This document shows, piece after piece, positions 41,081 to 50,586 of a DNA stretch of 64,000 bases (its first letter is position 1; each line of letters starts with the position of its first letter). This DNA comes from Caldimonas manganoxidans ATCC BAA-369 (GTDB lineage: Bacteria; Pseudomonadota; Gammaproteobacteria; Burkholderiales; Burkholderiaceae_C). The translations under genes were made by a program, and so were the position numbers. The notes beneath the pieces are model-generated. The model worked only from the letters and a program-made list of their open reading frames with translations, made no database searches and had not been told where the DNA came from. The stretch is from assembly GCF_000381125.1 (NCBI RefSeq), contig NZ_KB905929.1, positions 124,001 to 188,000 of the forward strand, written 5' to 3'.

Positions 41081-42325
41081 ATGAGCGACAAGCCTGGCAT
41101 CCCTCGTGTGGATCTGCCCCTCGATGCCCGCCTAGACACTTTGGCCGTGCGCGAGGGGCTGCCCGCCACGCCCTGGGGCGAAAACTCCGAGGCGCTGTTC
41201 CTCACCAGCAGCTTCGTGCACCCGGATGCGGCCACCGCGGCTGCACGGTTTGCCAATGAGGAAGAAGCTTTTGTCTATACCCGCTTCACCAATCCCACCA
41301 CGATGATGATGGAGCGGCGCCTGGCCGCTTTGGAAGGGGCCGAGGCCTGCATCGCCACCTCCAGTGGCATGGCTGCCATCTTGCTGCTCGTGATGGGCCT
41401 GCTCAAGGCGGGGGACCACATCATTTGCTCGCAAAGCGTCTTTGGCTCGACCATCAAGCTGCTGGGCGGGGACATGGCCAAGTTCGGCGTCGAGACCACG
41501 TTCGTGTCACAGACCGACGTGGATCAATGGCGTGCGGCGCTCAGACCCCAGACCAAGCTGCTCTTTGCCGAGACGCCCACCAACCCGCTCACCGAAGCCT
41601 GCGACATTGCTGCGCTGGCAGATATCGCTCATGCCGCCGGCGCCTGGCTGGCCGTGGACAATTGCTTTTGCTCGCCGGCGCTGCAGCAGCCCCTGCGGTG
41701 GGGCGCCGACTTCGTGATCCACTCGGGCACCAAGTACCTCGATGGCCAAGGCCGCGTCATTGCGGGGGCCATCTGCGGGCCGCAGGCCGAGATCGAGGGC
41801 AAGCTCGTGCCTTTGATGCGTAGCGCTGGCATGTGCCTGTCGCCTTTCAATGCCTGGGTGGTGCTCAAGGGCATGGAGACACTGTCCATCCGTATGAAGG
41901 CGCAAAGCGAGCGTGCTTTGGCGCTGGCCCAATGGCTCGAAGCGCACCCGCAGGTCGAGCGCGTTTACTACCCGGGCCTGGCCTCGCACCCGCAGCACGA
42001 GCTGGCCATGCGCCAGCAAAACGGCCTGGGCGGGGCGGTGCTGTCCTTCATCGTCAAAGGCCAGGCCCAAGGGGGGGCCGAGCTGGCGCGCAAGCGTGCC
42101 TTCCACGTGATCGACAGTACCCGTATCTGCTCGATCACCGCCAATCTGGGCGATACCAAGACCACCATCACCCATCCGTCCAGCACCTCACACGGACGCC
42201 TGAGCGAAGAGCAGCGCTTGGCTGCTGGCATCACCCAAGGCTTGATCCGCGTGGCCGTGGGACTGGACGACGTCGAAGACCTCAAGGCCGATCTGCAGCG
42301 CGGCCTCGACACTCTGACCGCATGA
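41081..42325 (+). CDS. metZ: O-succinylhomoserine sulfhydrylase
   Basis: A 414-residue PLP enzyme of the Cys/Met metabolism family that makes homocysteine from O-succinylhomoserine and sulfide. The PLP lysine is in '[19 protein letters not shown]'; '[20 protein letters not shown]' and '[12 protein letters not shown]' are family motifs. The gene follows purF by ten bases, the order typical for MetZ in Burkholderiales and Pseudomonas. ATG at 41081 has AAGGGGCGACG before it. The stop overlaps the gltX start by four bases. Confidence 0.93.
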   Translation: MSDKPGIPRVDLPLDARLDTLAVREGLPATPWGENSEALFLTSSFVHPDAATAAARFANEEEAFVYTRFTNPTTMMMERRLAALEGAEACIATSSGMAAILLLVMGLLKAGDHIICSQSVFGSTIKLLGGDMAKFGVETTFVSQTDVDQWRAALRPQTKLLFAETPTNPLTEACDIAALADIAHAAGAWLAVDNCFCSPALQQPLRWGADFVIHSGTKYLDGQGRVIAGAICGPQAEIEGKLVPLMRSAGMCLSPFNAWVVLKGMETLSIRMKAQSERALALAQWLEAHPQVERVYYPGLASHPQHELAMRQQNGLGGAVLSFIVKGQAQGGAELARKRAFHVIDSTRICSITANLGDTKTTITHPSSTSHGRLSEEQRLAAGITQGLIRVAVGLDDVEDLKADLQRGLDTLTA

Positions 42326-43710
42326 CCCAAGTTCGCACCCGCTTTGCCCCGTCTCCGACGGGCTTCATCCACCTGGGCAACATCCGCTCGGCGCTGTATC
42401 CCTGGGCCTTCGCGCGGGCCAACCAGGGCGTGTTCATCCTGCGCATCGAGGACACCGACCTGGAGCGTTCGTCTCAGGCCGCCGTCGATGTCATCCTCGA
42501 AAGCATGAAGTGGCTGGGGCTGGACCCCGATGAAGGCCCCTATTTCCAAATGCAGCGCATGGACCGCTACAAGGCCGTGATCGCGCAGATGTTGGAGCAA
42601 GGCCTGGCCTACCGCTGCTACATGACCCCGGCCGAGCTGGATGCGCTGCGCGAGCGCCAGATGGCAGCCAAGCAAAAGCCGCGCTACGACGGCACGTGGC
42701 GCCCCGAGCCTGGCAAGACCTTGCCGCCGGTGCCCGAAGGGGTGCAGCCGGTGATTCGTTTCAAAAACCCGATCGGCGGGGCAGTGGTATGGGATGACAA
42801 GGTCAAGGGCCGCATCTCGATCAGCAACGACGAGCTGGACGATCTGGTGATCGCTCGACCGGACGGCACGCCCACCTACAACTTCTGCGTGGTGGTGGAT
42901 GACATCGACATGGGCATCACCCATGTGATCCGGGGCGATGACCATGTGAACAACACGCCGCGTCAGATCAACATCTTCCGAGCGCTTGGCAAAGAGCCTC
43001 CGGTGTACGCGCACCTGCCTACCGTGCTCAATGAGCGGGGCGAGAAGATGAGCAAGCGCAACGGGGCCAAGCCCGTGACGCAGTATCGTGACGAAGGCTA
43101 CCTGCCCGATGCGATGATCAATTACCTCGCGCGCCTGGGGTGGAGCCATGGCGATGACGAGATCTTCACGCGCGAGCAGTTCTTGCAGTGGTTCGACCTG
43201 GATCACTTGGGCAAGAGCGCGGGCCAGTTCGACGAAGCCAAGCTGCGCTGGGTGAATGCCCAGCACCTGAAGATGACCGAGGATGCCAAGCTCGTGCCGC
43301 TGGTGCGGCAGCAGCTGGCCCGGCTGGGACTGTCGGCCAACGATGATGCGAAGCTGGCCCGCATGTGCGGCTTGTTCAAAGACCGCTGCAGCACCACGGT
43401 GGAGCTGGCCCAGTGGTTGGCGATGTACTTTGCGCCGGTGCAGCCCAGCGCGGAAGACATGGCGGCCCATGTGACCGAGGCCGTCAAACCCGCGTTGCAA
43501 TCGCTGCGCGAAAAGCTCGCCACGGTGACCTGGGAGAAGGCTGCCCTGCAGCAGGCGATCAAAGACACCATCGCTGCCCATGGCTTGAAGATGCCCCAGT
43601 TGGCCATTCCCGTGCGTGTGCTGGTGTGCGGCCGTGCGCAGACGCCGTCGATCGATGCGGTGCTCGAACTTTTCGATCGATCCACCGTGCTCGACCGCTT
43701 GCAAGTCTGA
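42322..43710 (+). CDS. gltX: Glutamyl-tRNA synthetase
   Basis: A 462-residue class I synthetase that charges tRNA-Glu. The HIGH motif is '[18 protein letters not shown]' and the KMSKS motif is '[13 protein letters not shown]'. The C-terminal helical anticodon-binding domain is complete. Start ATG overlaps metZ (ATGA). A tRNA-Glu gene lies about 200 bases downstream, in a separate unit with its own promoter. Confidence 0.96.
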   Translation: MTQVRTRFAPSPTGFIHLGNIRSALYPWAFARANQGVFILRIEDTDLERSSQAAVDVILESMKWLGLDPDEGPYFQMQRMDRYKAVIAQMLEQGLAYRCYMTPAELDALRERQMAAKQKPRYDGTWRPEPGKTLPPVPEGVQPVIRFKNPIGGAVVWDDKVKGRISISNDELDDLVIARPDGTPTYNFCVVVDDIDMGITHVIRGDDHVNNTPRQINIFRALGKEPPVYAHLPTVLNERGEKMSKRNGAKPVTQYRDEGYLPDAMINYLARLGWSHGDDEIFTREQFLQWFDLDHLGKSAGQFDEAKLRWVNAQHLKMTEDAKLVPLVRQQLARLGLSANDDAKLARMCGLFKDRCSTTVELAQWLAMYFAPVQPSAEDMAAHVTEAVKPALQSLREKLATVTWEKAALQQAIKDTIAAHGLKMPQLAIPVRVLVCGRAQTPSIDAVLELFDRSTVLDRLQV

Positions 43711-43728
43711 GAATTTTCGGTTTATACT
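43699..43728 (+). promoter_or_regulatory. Sigma70-type promoter of the tRNA-Ala/Glu/Asp genes
   Basis: TTGCAA (43699-43704) and TATACT (43723-43728) are separated by 18 bases. The -35 overlaps the last codons of gltX. The position fits a transcript that starts near 43735 and covers the three tRNAs. Confidence 0.6.
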
Positions 43729-43758
43729 TTCGTTCTCGCTTGAACGGCGCGACAAAAA

Positions 43759-43778
43759 AGAAATCAGCAATGATTTCT
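43759..43778. other. Stem-loop with GCAA tetraloop before tRNA-Ala
   Basis: AGAAATCA (43759-43766) pairs with TGATTTCT (43771-43778) around GCAA, a GNRA tetraloop. It ends 11 bases before tRNA-Ala. On the minus strand the stem is followed by TTTTT, so it could also stop antisense transcription. Confidence 0.5.
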
Positions 43779-43789
43779 GAAGCCTCGAT

Positions 43790-43865
<76 letters not shown>

Positions 43866-43903
43866 AGTCAGGCGGCGTGCGGTTCAAGTGGACGAAGATT
43901 TCA

Positions 43904-43979
43904 GTCCCCTTCGTCTAGAGGCCTAGGACACGACCCTTTCACGGTTGTAACAGGGGTTCGAATCCCCTAGGGGACGCCA
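43904..43979 (+). tRNA. tRNA-Glu (anticodon UUC)
   Basis: A 76-base tRNA with encoded CCA. Acceptor GTCCCCT pairs with AGGGGAC; the anticodon loop CTTTCAC has TTC at 43938-43940; T loop TTCGAAT. Typical short tRNA-Glu D arm. Confidence 0.97.
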
Positions 43980-44027
43980 AGTTTGGCGGTGCTTGTCGCA
44001 GCGATGCGAAAAACCCGCTACCGACGC

Positions 44028-44104
44028 GGAGTGGTAGTTCAGTCGGTTAGAATACCGGCCTGTCACGCCGGGGGTCGCGGGTTCGAGTCCCGTCCACTCC
44101 GCCA
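44028..44104 (+). tRNA. tRNA-Asp (anticodon GUC)
   Basis: A 77-base tRNA with encoded CCA. Acceptor GGAGTGG pairs with CCACTCC; the anticodon loop TGTCACG carries GTC at 44062-44064; T loop TTCGAGT. Very close to the E. coli tRNA-Asp sequence. Confidence 0.97.
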
Positions 44105-44116
44105 ATGTTTGACGCC

Positions 44117-44150
44117 ACGGGGCAAGCACGATCAGTGCTTGCCCCGTTTT
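44117..44150 (+). terminator. Intrinsic terminator of the tRNA-Ala/Glu/Asp unit
   Basis: A perfect 13-bp stem, ACGGGGCAAGCAC (44117-44129) with GTGCTTGCCCCGT (44135-44147), loop GATCA, then TTT. It starts 12 bases after tRNA-Asp. Confidence 0.95.
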
Positions 44151-44422
44151 CATTTGAGAGGCCAAAGGGTCTTTCCGTAGGCAGGTTTGCAGCGATGGGC
44201 ATGTCGGTGAGGGCATCGAGCCGTGGTGATGCAGCGATCGGGGCCGAATCCAGGGCCGGCGTGCGCCAGCCATGGCGCATGGCGCGTGCCTTGGGCGTCG
44301 TCTGCCTAGGCTTCGGCCTTGGCGTGTGACATCATGGGCTGCCCTCTTGGCCACGCCAGCAATGCTGTGTGCCAGCCGCCGTCGGGCTCGTTCGATTCCC
44401 GCTCAACCCTTGATCTTCCGAC
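44151..44422. other. Intergenic region before the symporter gene
   Basis: Short open frames here have no start signals or recognisable motifs, and I see no RNA structure. The stretch presumably holds the symporter promoter, but no convincing -35/-10 pair stands out. Confidence 0.5.
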
Positions 44423-45895
44423 ATGAACGCCTTGCTGATCGCTTTCGTGGTGTTGTACTTGCTGGCCACCTTGGCCCTGGGGGTGTGGGCGGGCACGCGC
44501 ATCCATGACACCCGCGACTTCGCCGTGGCTGGCCGAAGCCTGCCCTTGATCATGGTGGTGACCACGACATTTGCCACTTGGTTCGGCGCCGAGACGGTGA
44601 TGGGCATCCCGGCCAAGTTCATCCAGGGCGGGCTGCATGCCATCGTTGAAGATCCTTTTGGGGCAGGGCTGTGTCTGGTGTTGGTCGGCGCGTTTTTTGC
44701 CGGCAAGCTGTATCGCTTGAACCTGCTGACCATTGGCGACTTTTACCGTCGCCGGTATGGCAAGGGCGTAGAGGTGTTCTGCTCTGCGGCCATCATTCTG
44801 AGTTATCTCGGATGGGTGGCTGCGCAGATCACGGCCTTGGGCCTGGTGTTTTCGGTGTTGACGCAAGGCGCGATGAGCGAGACGGCAGGCATGATCGTCG
44901 GGACGCTGGCGGTGTTGATCTATGTGGTGATCGGCGGATTCTTGGCGGTGGCCTGGACCGACTTCATCCAGATGATCGTGTTGGTGCTGGGTCTGTCGGC
45001 CATTGCGCTGTTTTCGGCCGATTTGGCCGGTGGCGCTGCCGCGGTGATGGAGGTGGCCCGTTCGCGCGAGTTGTTGCACATCTGGCCGCAGCCGAACTTT
45101 ACCGACGTGGCGATGTTCGTCGGTGCGGCGCTGACGATGATGCTGGGCTCGATTCCGCAGCAAGACGTGTTTCAGCGCGTGATGTCGGCCAAGGACGAGC
45201 GCACCGCGCGGCGTGGCGCGGTCATTGGCGGGGTGAGTTACATCCTGTTTGCGGCCGTGCCGATGTTCATCGTCTGCGCGGCAGTGGCCGTGATGGGACA
45301 GCAGGCGCTGGATCTGGCCCAGGAGGACTATCAAAAGCTGCTGCCGACGTTTGTGCTGACGCACATGCCGCTGGTGATGCAGATCTTGTTCTTCGGCGCG
45401 TTGCTGTCAGCCATCAAAAGCACGTCTTCGGCGACGCTGTTGGCGCCGACGACCAGCTTCGTCGAGAACATCTTGAAAAACTTGCGCCCCGAAATGAGTG
45501 ACCGCGAGCAGCTCTTGGCCATGCGGTGGACCTTGGTGATCTTTGCCGCCTTGGTTCTGACTTATGCGATCGCCATGGAGGGCACCTCGATTTACGAACT
45601 GGTGTCCTCGGCCTATCAGATCACCTTGGTTGGGGCCTTCGTGCCCTTGGTGTGTGGTCTGTATTGGCGGCGGGCCAGCACGCAGGGTGCCATCGTCAGC
45701 CTGGCAGCCGGCATCGGCACTTGGGTGCTGTTCCTGCCGCAGGTCAGCCGTCTGGGGACGGTGTTCCCCGGGCAGTTGGCCGGTCTGCTGGCGGGTTTGG
45801 CGGGCATGGTGGTCGGCTCTTTGGCGCCGCAGTGGCTGCGCAACCGGCACGATCCCGTCGGTGAGGTGGCCGCCGCACCGTCGTCAACGCACTGA
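44423..45895 (+). CDS. Sodium:solute symporter (SSF family)
   Basis: A 490-residue inner-membrane protein with 13 or so helices and SSF features: 'HDTRDFAVAGRSLPL' after helix 1, 'TWFGAETVMGIPAKF', 'LLTIGDFYRRRYGKG', and 'FFGALLSAIKSTSSATLLAP', where small/hydroxyl residues match the sodium site of the family. Substrate cannot be told from sequence; relatives carry pantothenate, proline, acetate or other solutes. It stands alone: tRNA terminator upstream, and a convergent lysR gene 5 bases downstream. ATG at 44423 begins the first helix. Confidence 0.9.
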   Translation: MNALLIAFVVLYLLATLALGVWAGTRIHDTRDFAVAGRSLPLIMVVTTTFATWFGAETVMGIPAKFIQGGLHAIVEDPFGAGLCLVLVGAFFAGKLYRLNLLTIGDFYRRRYGKGVEVFCSAAIILSYLGWVAAQITALGLVFSVLTQGAMSETAGMIVGTLAVLIYVVIGGFLAVAWTDFIQMIVLVLGLSAIALFSADLAGGAAAVMEVARSRELLHIWPQPNFTDVAMFVGAALTMMLGSIPQQDVFQRVMSAKDERTARRGAVIGGVSYILFAAVPMFIVCAAVAVMGQQALDLAQEDYQKLLPTFVLTHMPLVMQILFFGALLSAIKSTSSATLLAPTTSFVENILKNLRPEMSDREQLLAMRWTLVIFAALVLTYAIAMEGTSIYELVSSAYQITLVGAFVPLVCGLYWRRASTQGAIVSLAAGIGTWVLFLPQVSRLGTVFPGQLAGLLAGLAGMVVGSLAPQWLRNRHDPVGEVAAAPSSTH

Positions 45896-45900
45896 AGGGC

Positions 45901-46827
45901 TCACATCAGCAGGTCGGCCTTGTGCGCCAGGGCCGTGCGTAAGTAGTCGACGAAGGCACGCACCCGCGCCGAGGTTTGGTGGCGAGGGGGATACACCGCG
46001 TAAATGTCGGCCTCCGGCGTGCTGTACTGCGCCAGCACTTGAACCAGCCGGCCGCTGCGCAAATAGCGTTCGATGTCCCACTGGGCACGCATCAGAATGC
46101 CATGACCGTCCAGAGCCCAGTTCACCGCGATTTCGCCATCGTTGGTGGTGAGGTTGCCGCGGATCTTCACCGTCTCGGTGCGCAGATGGCCTGCACGCAC
46201 GCTGGTGAGTTTCCACACGCCGTAGGCCAATTCACCTTGCCGGATGCCGATGCAGTTGTGGCGGACCAAGTCTTGCGGGGTTTTGGGCACCCCGTGCTTT
46301 TGCAGATAAGCCGGACTGGCACATAGCAATCTGCGATTGGGCGCCAAGTAGTGCGCGATCAGCCGGGCATCTGGGGGGGCGCCGAAGCGGATGCACACAT
46401 CGTAGGCGTCTTCGGACGGTGGCGGCGGATCGACCGATAGTTGCAGTTGGACCTCGACGTCGGGGTATTTGCGAACGAACCGGGAAATCAGGGGGGCCAC
46501 ATGGCTGCGCCCAAAGCCCAGCGTGGCATTGACGCGCAGCAACCCTTTGGGGGTTTGTTTGCTCATCCCCAGGAGCTGCTCCATGCTGTCGATCTCCGAC
46601 AAGATGCGACGCGCGTGTTCCAGGTAGAGCTCGCCTTCGGGCGTGAGGCTCATGCGGCGCGTGGTTCGGTTGATCAGCTTGACGCCCAATCTGGCTTCGA
46701 TGAGGGCCAGATGTTTGCTCACCGCAGGGGTGGTGATGCCCAGCTCGCGCGCGGCGGCACTGAGGCTGCCGGCACGGGCCAGGGTGCTGAAGAACCCAAG
46801 ATCGGACGCTTGAACCACTTTGGGCAT
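45901..46827 (-). CDS. LysR-family regulator (DmlR-like)
   Basis: A 308-residue LysR regulator. The N-terminal winged HTH is at about residues 5-65 ('LGFFSTLARAGSLSAAAREL', 'TPAVSKHLALIEARLGVKL'); the C-terminal periplasmic-binding-like domain senses an effector. It is divergent from a tartrate/D-malate dehydrogenase gene, like dmlR-dmlA in E. coli, and is therefore a likely activator of that gene in response to D-malate or tartrate. ATG at 46827 is preferred; the frame extends upstream into the intergenic region. Confidence 0.88.
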   Translation of the reverse strand: MPKVVQASDLGFFSTLARAGSLSAAARELGITTPAVSKHLALIEARLGVKLINRTTRRMSLTPEGELYLEHARRILSEIDSMEQLLGMSKQTPKGLLRVNATLGFGRSHVAPLISRFVRKYPDVEVQLQLSVDPPPPSEDAYDVCIRFGAPPDARLIAHYLAPNRRLLCASPAYLQKHGVPKTPQDLVRHNCIGIRQGELAYGVWKLTSVRAGHLRTETVKIRGNLTTNDGEIAVNWALDGHGILMRAQWDIERYLRSGRLVQVLAQYSTPEADIYAVYPPRHQTSARVRAFVDYLRTALAHKADLLM

Positions 46828-46950
46828 GGCGCAGGAGCGTGGCTTGATTGTGAACTTGAAGTAAATGATGCGTTGAGTCGTGCGCGCTCGCAAGGCCGGG
46901 CCGGGCTCCTACAGTGACGGTGTCTCTTCACATCGTTTGCGACATCGGTC

Positions 46951-48030
46951 ATGAAAACCTATGCGATCGCGCTGATTCCCGGCGACGGCATCGGCAAAGA
47001 AGTGGTGCCGGCCGGACGTCAGGTGCTGGAAGCCCTGGCCCGCAGCCGCTCGGATTTGCATTTCGAGTTCGAGCACTTCGACTGGGGGGCGGACTATTAC
47101 CGCCGGCACGCAGTCATGATGCCGCACGACGGGCTGGACCGTCTGCGCGCCAAGGATGCGATTCTGTTTGGCTCGGCTGGGGATCCTGGGGTGCCCGATC
47201 ACATCACGTTGTGGGGCTTGCGACTGAGGATCTGCCAAGGATTCGATCAGTATGCCAACGTGCGGCCGACCAGAATCCTGCCAGGCATCGACGCGCCATT
47301 GAAGCGTTGCAGTCCGGAAGATCTCGACTGGGTGATCGTGCGGGAGAACTCCGAGGGCGAGTATTCGGGCGTGGGCGGGCGGGTGCACCAGGGACATCCG
47401 ATCGAAGCGGCCGTCGATGTGAGCATGATGACCCGTGTGGGCGTACAGCGCATCCTGCGCTTTGCGTTTGGCTTGGCGCAATCGCGTCCGCGCAAACAGT
47501 TGACGGTGGTCACCAAGAGCAATGCGCAGCGCCATGCGATGGTGATGTGGGACGAAATCGCCCACGAGGTGGCCGAAGAGTTCCCCGATGTGCGCTGGGA
47601 CAAGGAGTTGGTCGATGCGATGACGGCGCGCATGGTCAACAAGCCCGATACCTTGGACACCATCGTGGCGACCAATTTGCATGCGGACATTCTGAGCGAC
47701 TTGGCTGCCGCTTTGGCGGGCAGCCTGGGGATCGCGCCAACGGCCAACCTCGACCCGCAGCGTCGTTATCCGTCAATGTTCGAGCCCATCCATGGATCGG
47801 CTTTCGACATCATGGGCAAAGGGCTGGCCAACCCGATCGGCACGTTCTGGTCGGTGGTGATGATGCTCGAACACTTGGGCGAGAACGAGGCAGCGCAGCA
47901 GGTGATGCGAGCCATCGAGGCCGTCACTTCCGATCCGTCCTTGCACACCGGCGATTTGGGCGGCCATGCGACCACGGCGCAGGTGACCGAAGCGGTGTGT
48001 CGCTTCATTCTCGAGCCCGGTCGGCGATGA
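46951..48030 (+). CDS. Tartrate / D-malate dehydrogenase (decarboxylating)
   Basis: A 359-residue member of the isopropylmalate/isocitrate dehydrogenase family. 'MKTYAIALIPGDGIGKEVVP', 'DWVIVRENSEGEYSGVGGR', catalytic Lys in 'VVTKSNAQRHAMVMW' and 'ATNLHADILSDLAAALAGSL' match TtuC/DmlA, which oxidise tartrate, D-malate or isopropylmalate-like substrates with NAD. It differs from LeuB in this window, whose substrate loop is '[10 protein letters not shown]'. A divergent LysR gene and a downstream Bug-type binding protein support uptake and use of a hydroxydicarboxylate. Confidence 0.88.
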   Translation: MKTYAIALIPGDGIGKEVVPAGRQVLEALARSRSDLHFEFEHFDWGADYYRRHAVMMPHDGLDRLRAKDAILFGSAGDPGVPDHITLWGLRLRICQGFDQYANVRPTRILPGIDAPLKRCSPEDLDWVIVRENSEGEYSGVGGRVHQGHPIEAAVDVSMMTRVGVQRILRFAFGLAQSRPRKQLTVVTKSNAQRHAMVMWDEIAHEVAEEFPDVRWDKELVDAMTARMVNKPDTLDTIVATNLHADILSDLAAALAGSLGIAPTANLDPQRRYPSMFEPIHGSAFDIMGKGLANPIGTFWSVVMMLEHLGENEAAQQVMRAIEAVTSDPSLHTGDLGGHATTAQVTEAVCRFILEPGRR

Positions 48031-48178
48031 GCGCTGGCGGCTGCGCACCGGGGCGTCGTTGCTTCTCGGCCTGCCGAGGCGGGGCGCATTGAGGGCGCAC
48101 GGAGGGCGGTGTAAGGCTGCGGCAGAGATCTGTGGCTGCGCCGCCTCGGATTCAACCGTTCGAAGAGGAGACATGGTC

Positions 48179-49153
48179 ATGAAGTCGTTCGTCCGGCTGG
48201 GCCTATGCTTGGCCATCGTGGGTCTGGGGTTGCAAATGGGGGGCGTGCAGGCCCAATCCTGGCCTGCCAAACCGATCACGTTGGTCGTTCCGTTTTCGCC
48301 GGGGGGGACGACCGATGTCTTGGCGCGAGCCTTGGCCGATCGGCTTCAGGGCCCCTTGGGCCAACCTGTGGTGGTGGAAAACAAGCCAGGGGCTGGCGCA
48401 ACACTGGGAGCGGCGGCCGTGGCGAGGGCGCCAGCCGATGGCTACACGCTGTTGATGGGGGCGGTGCATCACACGATCGCCACGAGTGTGTACAAGAAGC
48501 TGAGCTACAGCTTCGAGCGAGACTTTGCGCCCATCACCACCGTGGCATTGGTGCCCAATGTGTGGGTGATCAATGCCGCCACGCCTGCGCAGGATGTCAA
48601 GTCCATGGTGGAGCTCATTCGCCGGACTCAGCCGGCGATGACCTACGGCTCCAATGGCGTTGGCACGTTACAGCACTTGATCGGCACGCAGCTGTCCGAA
48701 CAATTCGGGGTGAGTTTGACGCATGTGCCCTACAAGGGCAGCGGCCCGTTGACCACCGATTTGATCGGGGGGCAGGTGCACATGTCGTTCGACACGATCA
48801 CCCCGGTGCTGCCGCATATCAAGGCGGGCAAGCTGCGTGCGCTGGCGGTGACCTCCGCCAAGCGGTCGTCGGCGCTGCCCGAGGTCCCGACCCTGGACGA
48901 GGCCGCAGTCAAGGGATTCGACATGGGCACTTGGTTTGGGGTGCTCGCCCCGGCGGCCACGCCCAAGGAGGTGTTGAGCCGGCTGCACCGGGAGATGGTG
49001 GCGATCATTCGCTCGCCGGAGTTTGGCCAGCGCATGCGCGACATCGGCGCCGAACCGATCGGCGACACCAGCGAGGAGATGGCCCAGCGCATCGCAGCGG
49101 ATACGGCCCGCTATGCGCAGCTGGTCAAGAAAGCCCGCGTGACGCTGGATTGA
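48179..49153 (+). CDS. Tripartite tricarboxylate transporter substrate-binding protein (TctC/Bug)
   Basis: A 324-residue periplasmic binding protein. Signal peptide with cleavage near 'GVQAQS'; then the Bug signature 'WPAKPITLVVPFSPGGTTD', 'VENKPGAGATLGAAAVARA' and 'HVPYKGSGPLTTDLIGGQV'. Bug proteins bind carboxylates and usually serve TctAB permeases; none is encoded here, so it must share a permease or act as a sensor. ATG 48179 has GAGGAG at a better distance than ATG 48173. It follows the tartrate/D-malate dehydrogenase, hinting at the ligand. Confidence 0.88.
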   Translation: MKSFVRLGLCLAIVGLGLQMGGVQAQSWPAKPITLVVPFSPGGTTDVLARALADRLQGPLGQPVVVENKPGAGATLGAAAVARAPADGYTLLMGAVHHTIATSVYKKLSYSFERDFAPITTVALVPNVWVINAATPAQDVKSMVELIRRTQPAMTYGSNGVGTLQHLIGTQLSEQFGVSLTHVPYKGSGPLTTDLIGGQVHMSFDTITPVLPHIKAGKLRALAVTSAKRSSALPEVPTLDEAAVKGFDMGTWFGVLAPAATPKEVLSRLHREMVAIIRSPEFGQRMRDIGAEPIGDTSEEMAQRIAADTARYAQLVKKARVTLD

Positions 49154-49156
49154 GGG

Positions 49157-49195
49157 GCCCCGCCTGCGCCAAGTGGACGCTGGGCGCGGCGGGGC
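49157..49195. terminator. G+C-rich hairpin between convergent genes
   Basis: GCCCCGCC (49157-49164) pairs with GGCGGGGC (49188-49195), with additional inner pairing. It lies between the TctC stop and the stop of the convergent PcaC-like gene; no T tract, so a bidirectional terminator is plausible but not certain. Confidence 0.5.
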
Positions 49196-49198
49196 GGC

Positions 49199-49642
49199 TC
49201 AGGCTGAGGGCTTGGTCGGGGCGGCGCCAGCGGCGTCGATCACCGATTGGGCGGCCCGGAAGCCCTCAATGGCCGCCGGAAAGCCACAGTAGAGGGCCGA
49301 GTGCAGCAGTATTTCCTTCAGTTCCTCGACCGTCACGCCGTTGTTCAGTGCCCCGCGCACATGGCCTTCGAGTTCCTGGCGCTTGCCCAGAGCCACCAGC
49401 ATGGCCACGGTGATCATGCTGCGCGTTTTCGGATCGAGGCCGGGGCGGCTCCACACCGTGCCCCAGGCCAGTGCGGTCACGAGTTGCTGCAGTTCGGCGT
49501 GAAAGTCGTTGGCGTTGGCAAAGGCGCGCTCGACGAAGTCGGGGCCCATGACACGTCGTCGCATGGCCAAGCCGTCGCGAAAGGCATCGCGGCTGAGGTT
49601 GAGCGTGAGCTCGGCGGTGGCGGGGTCGGGGATGTGGCTCAT
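49199..49642 (-). CDS. Carboxymuconolactone decarboxylase family protein (PcaC-like)
   Basis: A 147-residue all-helical protein close to the 4-carboxymuconolactone decarboxylase pattern: 'AMRRRVMGPDFVERAFANAN', 'WGTVWSRPGLDPKTRSMITV', 'GHVRGALNNGVTVEELKEIL' and 'LHSALYCGFPAAIEGF'. PcaC works in the protocatechuate branch of the beta-ketoadipate pathway. No other pca gene is adjacent, so a different gamma-carboxymuconolactone or peroxidase-type role remains possible. Start is uncertain: ATG 49642 gives usual length; ATG 49675 would overlap the EamA gene by 13 bases. Confidence 0.82.
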   Translation of the reverse strand: MSHIPDPATAELTLNLSRDAFRDGLAMRRRVMGPDFVERAFANANDFHAELQQLVTALAWGTVWSRPGLDPKTRSMITVAMLVALGKRQELEGHVRGALNNGVTVEELKEILLHSALYCGFPAAIEGFRAAQSVIDAAGAAPTKPSA

Positions 49643-49662
49643 GGTGCGGGCACGTCGGCAGG

Positions 49663-50586
49663 TCAAGAGCTCCATTCTCGCTCAGCCCCTGAAGGTGGCA
49701 TCTTGGGCTTGGCACGCGGGAACACGCCCGTGACGAGGGCGGTGCCCACGAGGATGACCGCGCTGCCGGCCAGCATGGCAGGGGTGACGCTTTCGTCCAG
49801 GAAGCTCCACCCCCACAGCACGGCGAAGCCGGGGATCAGGAAGGTCACGGTGATGGTGTTGGTGGGCCCGACGCGACTCATCAAGCGGAAGTACAGGAGG
49901 TAGGCCAGGCCGGTGCACAGCAGGGCCAGCGCCAAGGCCGAGGCCCAAGCGCCGGCCGAGGGGGCGGATGCGGGCCACCACCACCAAGCCGGCACCAGCA
50001 GTGCCAAGGCGGCACCCAGCTGGGTGCCGGCGGCCACCGCCAGCGGCGGCACATCGGAGAGGTGGCGCTTGGTGTAGCTGGCCGCAAAGCCGTAGCACAG
50101 GGCGGCTCCCAGGCAGGCCAGCACGGCCCAGCCCGAGGCTACGCCCGACGCATCCGGCCGAAAGCTCGCTTTGTCCCAGGCCAAGCCCACCACGCCGACG
50201 AAGCCGATGGCCAGCCCCAGCACGCGAGGCCAAGTGAGCCTGTCCTTCAGCCACAGCCAGGCGATCAACGCGCCAAATAGCGGCGTGGTGGCGTTGAAGA
50301 TGGAGGACAGGCCCGCCGTGATGCTCAGCGCGGCATAGCTGAAGCCGAGAAAGGGCAGGGCGCTGGTGAACAGACCTGCCACGAAAAGCGGGACCGCACG
50401 GCGGCTCAACCACGGGGCCTGACCGCGCCAGACCAGCCATGGCAAGAGGAACAGGGCAGCGCCCGCGACCCGCACGGCCACCAAGGCCACGGGGCCGAAC
50501 GGGCCGGCGGCCAGGCGCATGAAGAGGAAGGAGGCGCCCCAAATGGCGGCCAGGACCACGAGTTCGGACAGATCGCGAGTCTTCAT
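49663..50586 (-). CDS. EamA/DMT-superfamily exporter
   Basis: A 307-residue membrane protein with ten helices and two EamA repeats, the first starting 'VVLAAIWGASFLFMRLAAGP' and the second near 'GWAVLACLGAALCYGFAASY'. DMT family proteins usually export metabolites or amino acids; the substrate is not evident. ATG at 50586 overlaps the stop of the upstream ogt gene by four bases (same strand), so the two are cotranscribed. Confidence 0.88.
   Translation of the reverse strand: MKTRDLSELVVLAAIWGASFLFMRLAAGPFGPVALVAVRVAGAALFLLPWLVWRGQAPWLSRRAVPLFVAGLFTSALPFLGFSYAALSITAGLSSIFNATTPLFGALIAWLWLKDRLTWPRVLGLAIGFVGVVGLAWDKASFRPDASGVASGWAVLACLGAALCYGFAASYTKRHLSDVPPLAVAAGTQLGAALALLVPAWWWWPASAPSAGAWASALALALLCTGLAYLLYFRLMSRVGPTNTITVTFLIPGFAVLWGWSFLDESVTPAMLAGSAVILVGTALVTGVFPRAKPKMPPSGAEREWSS

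Noticed and set aside
44105-44329. Short open frame after tRNA-Asp
   Set aside because: It crosses the strong terminator, lacks a ribosome site and has no recognisable features.
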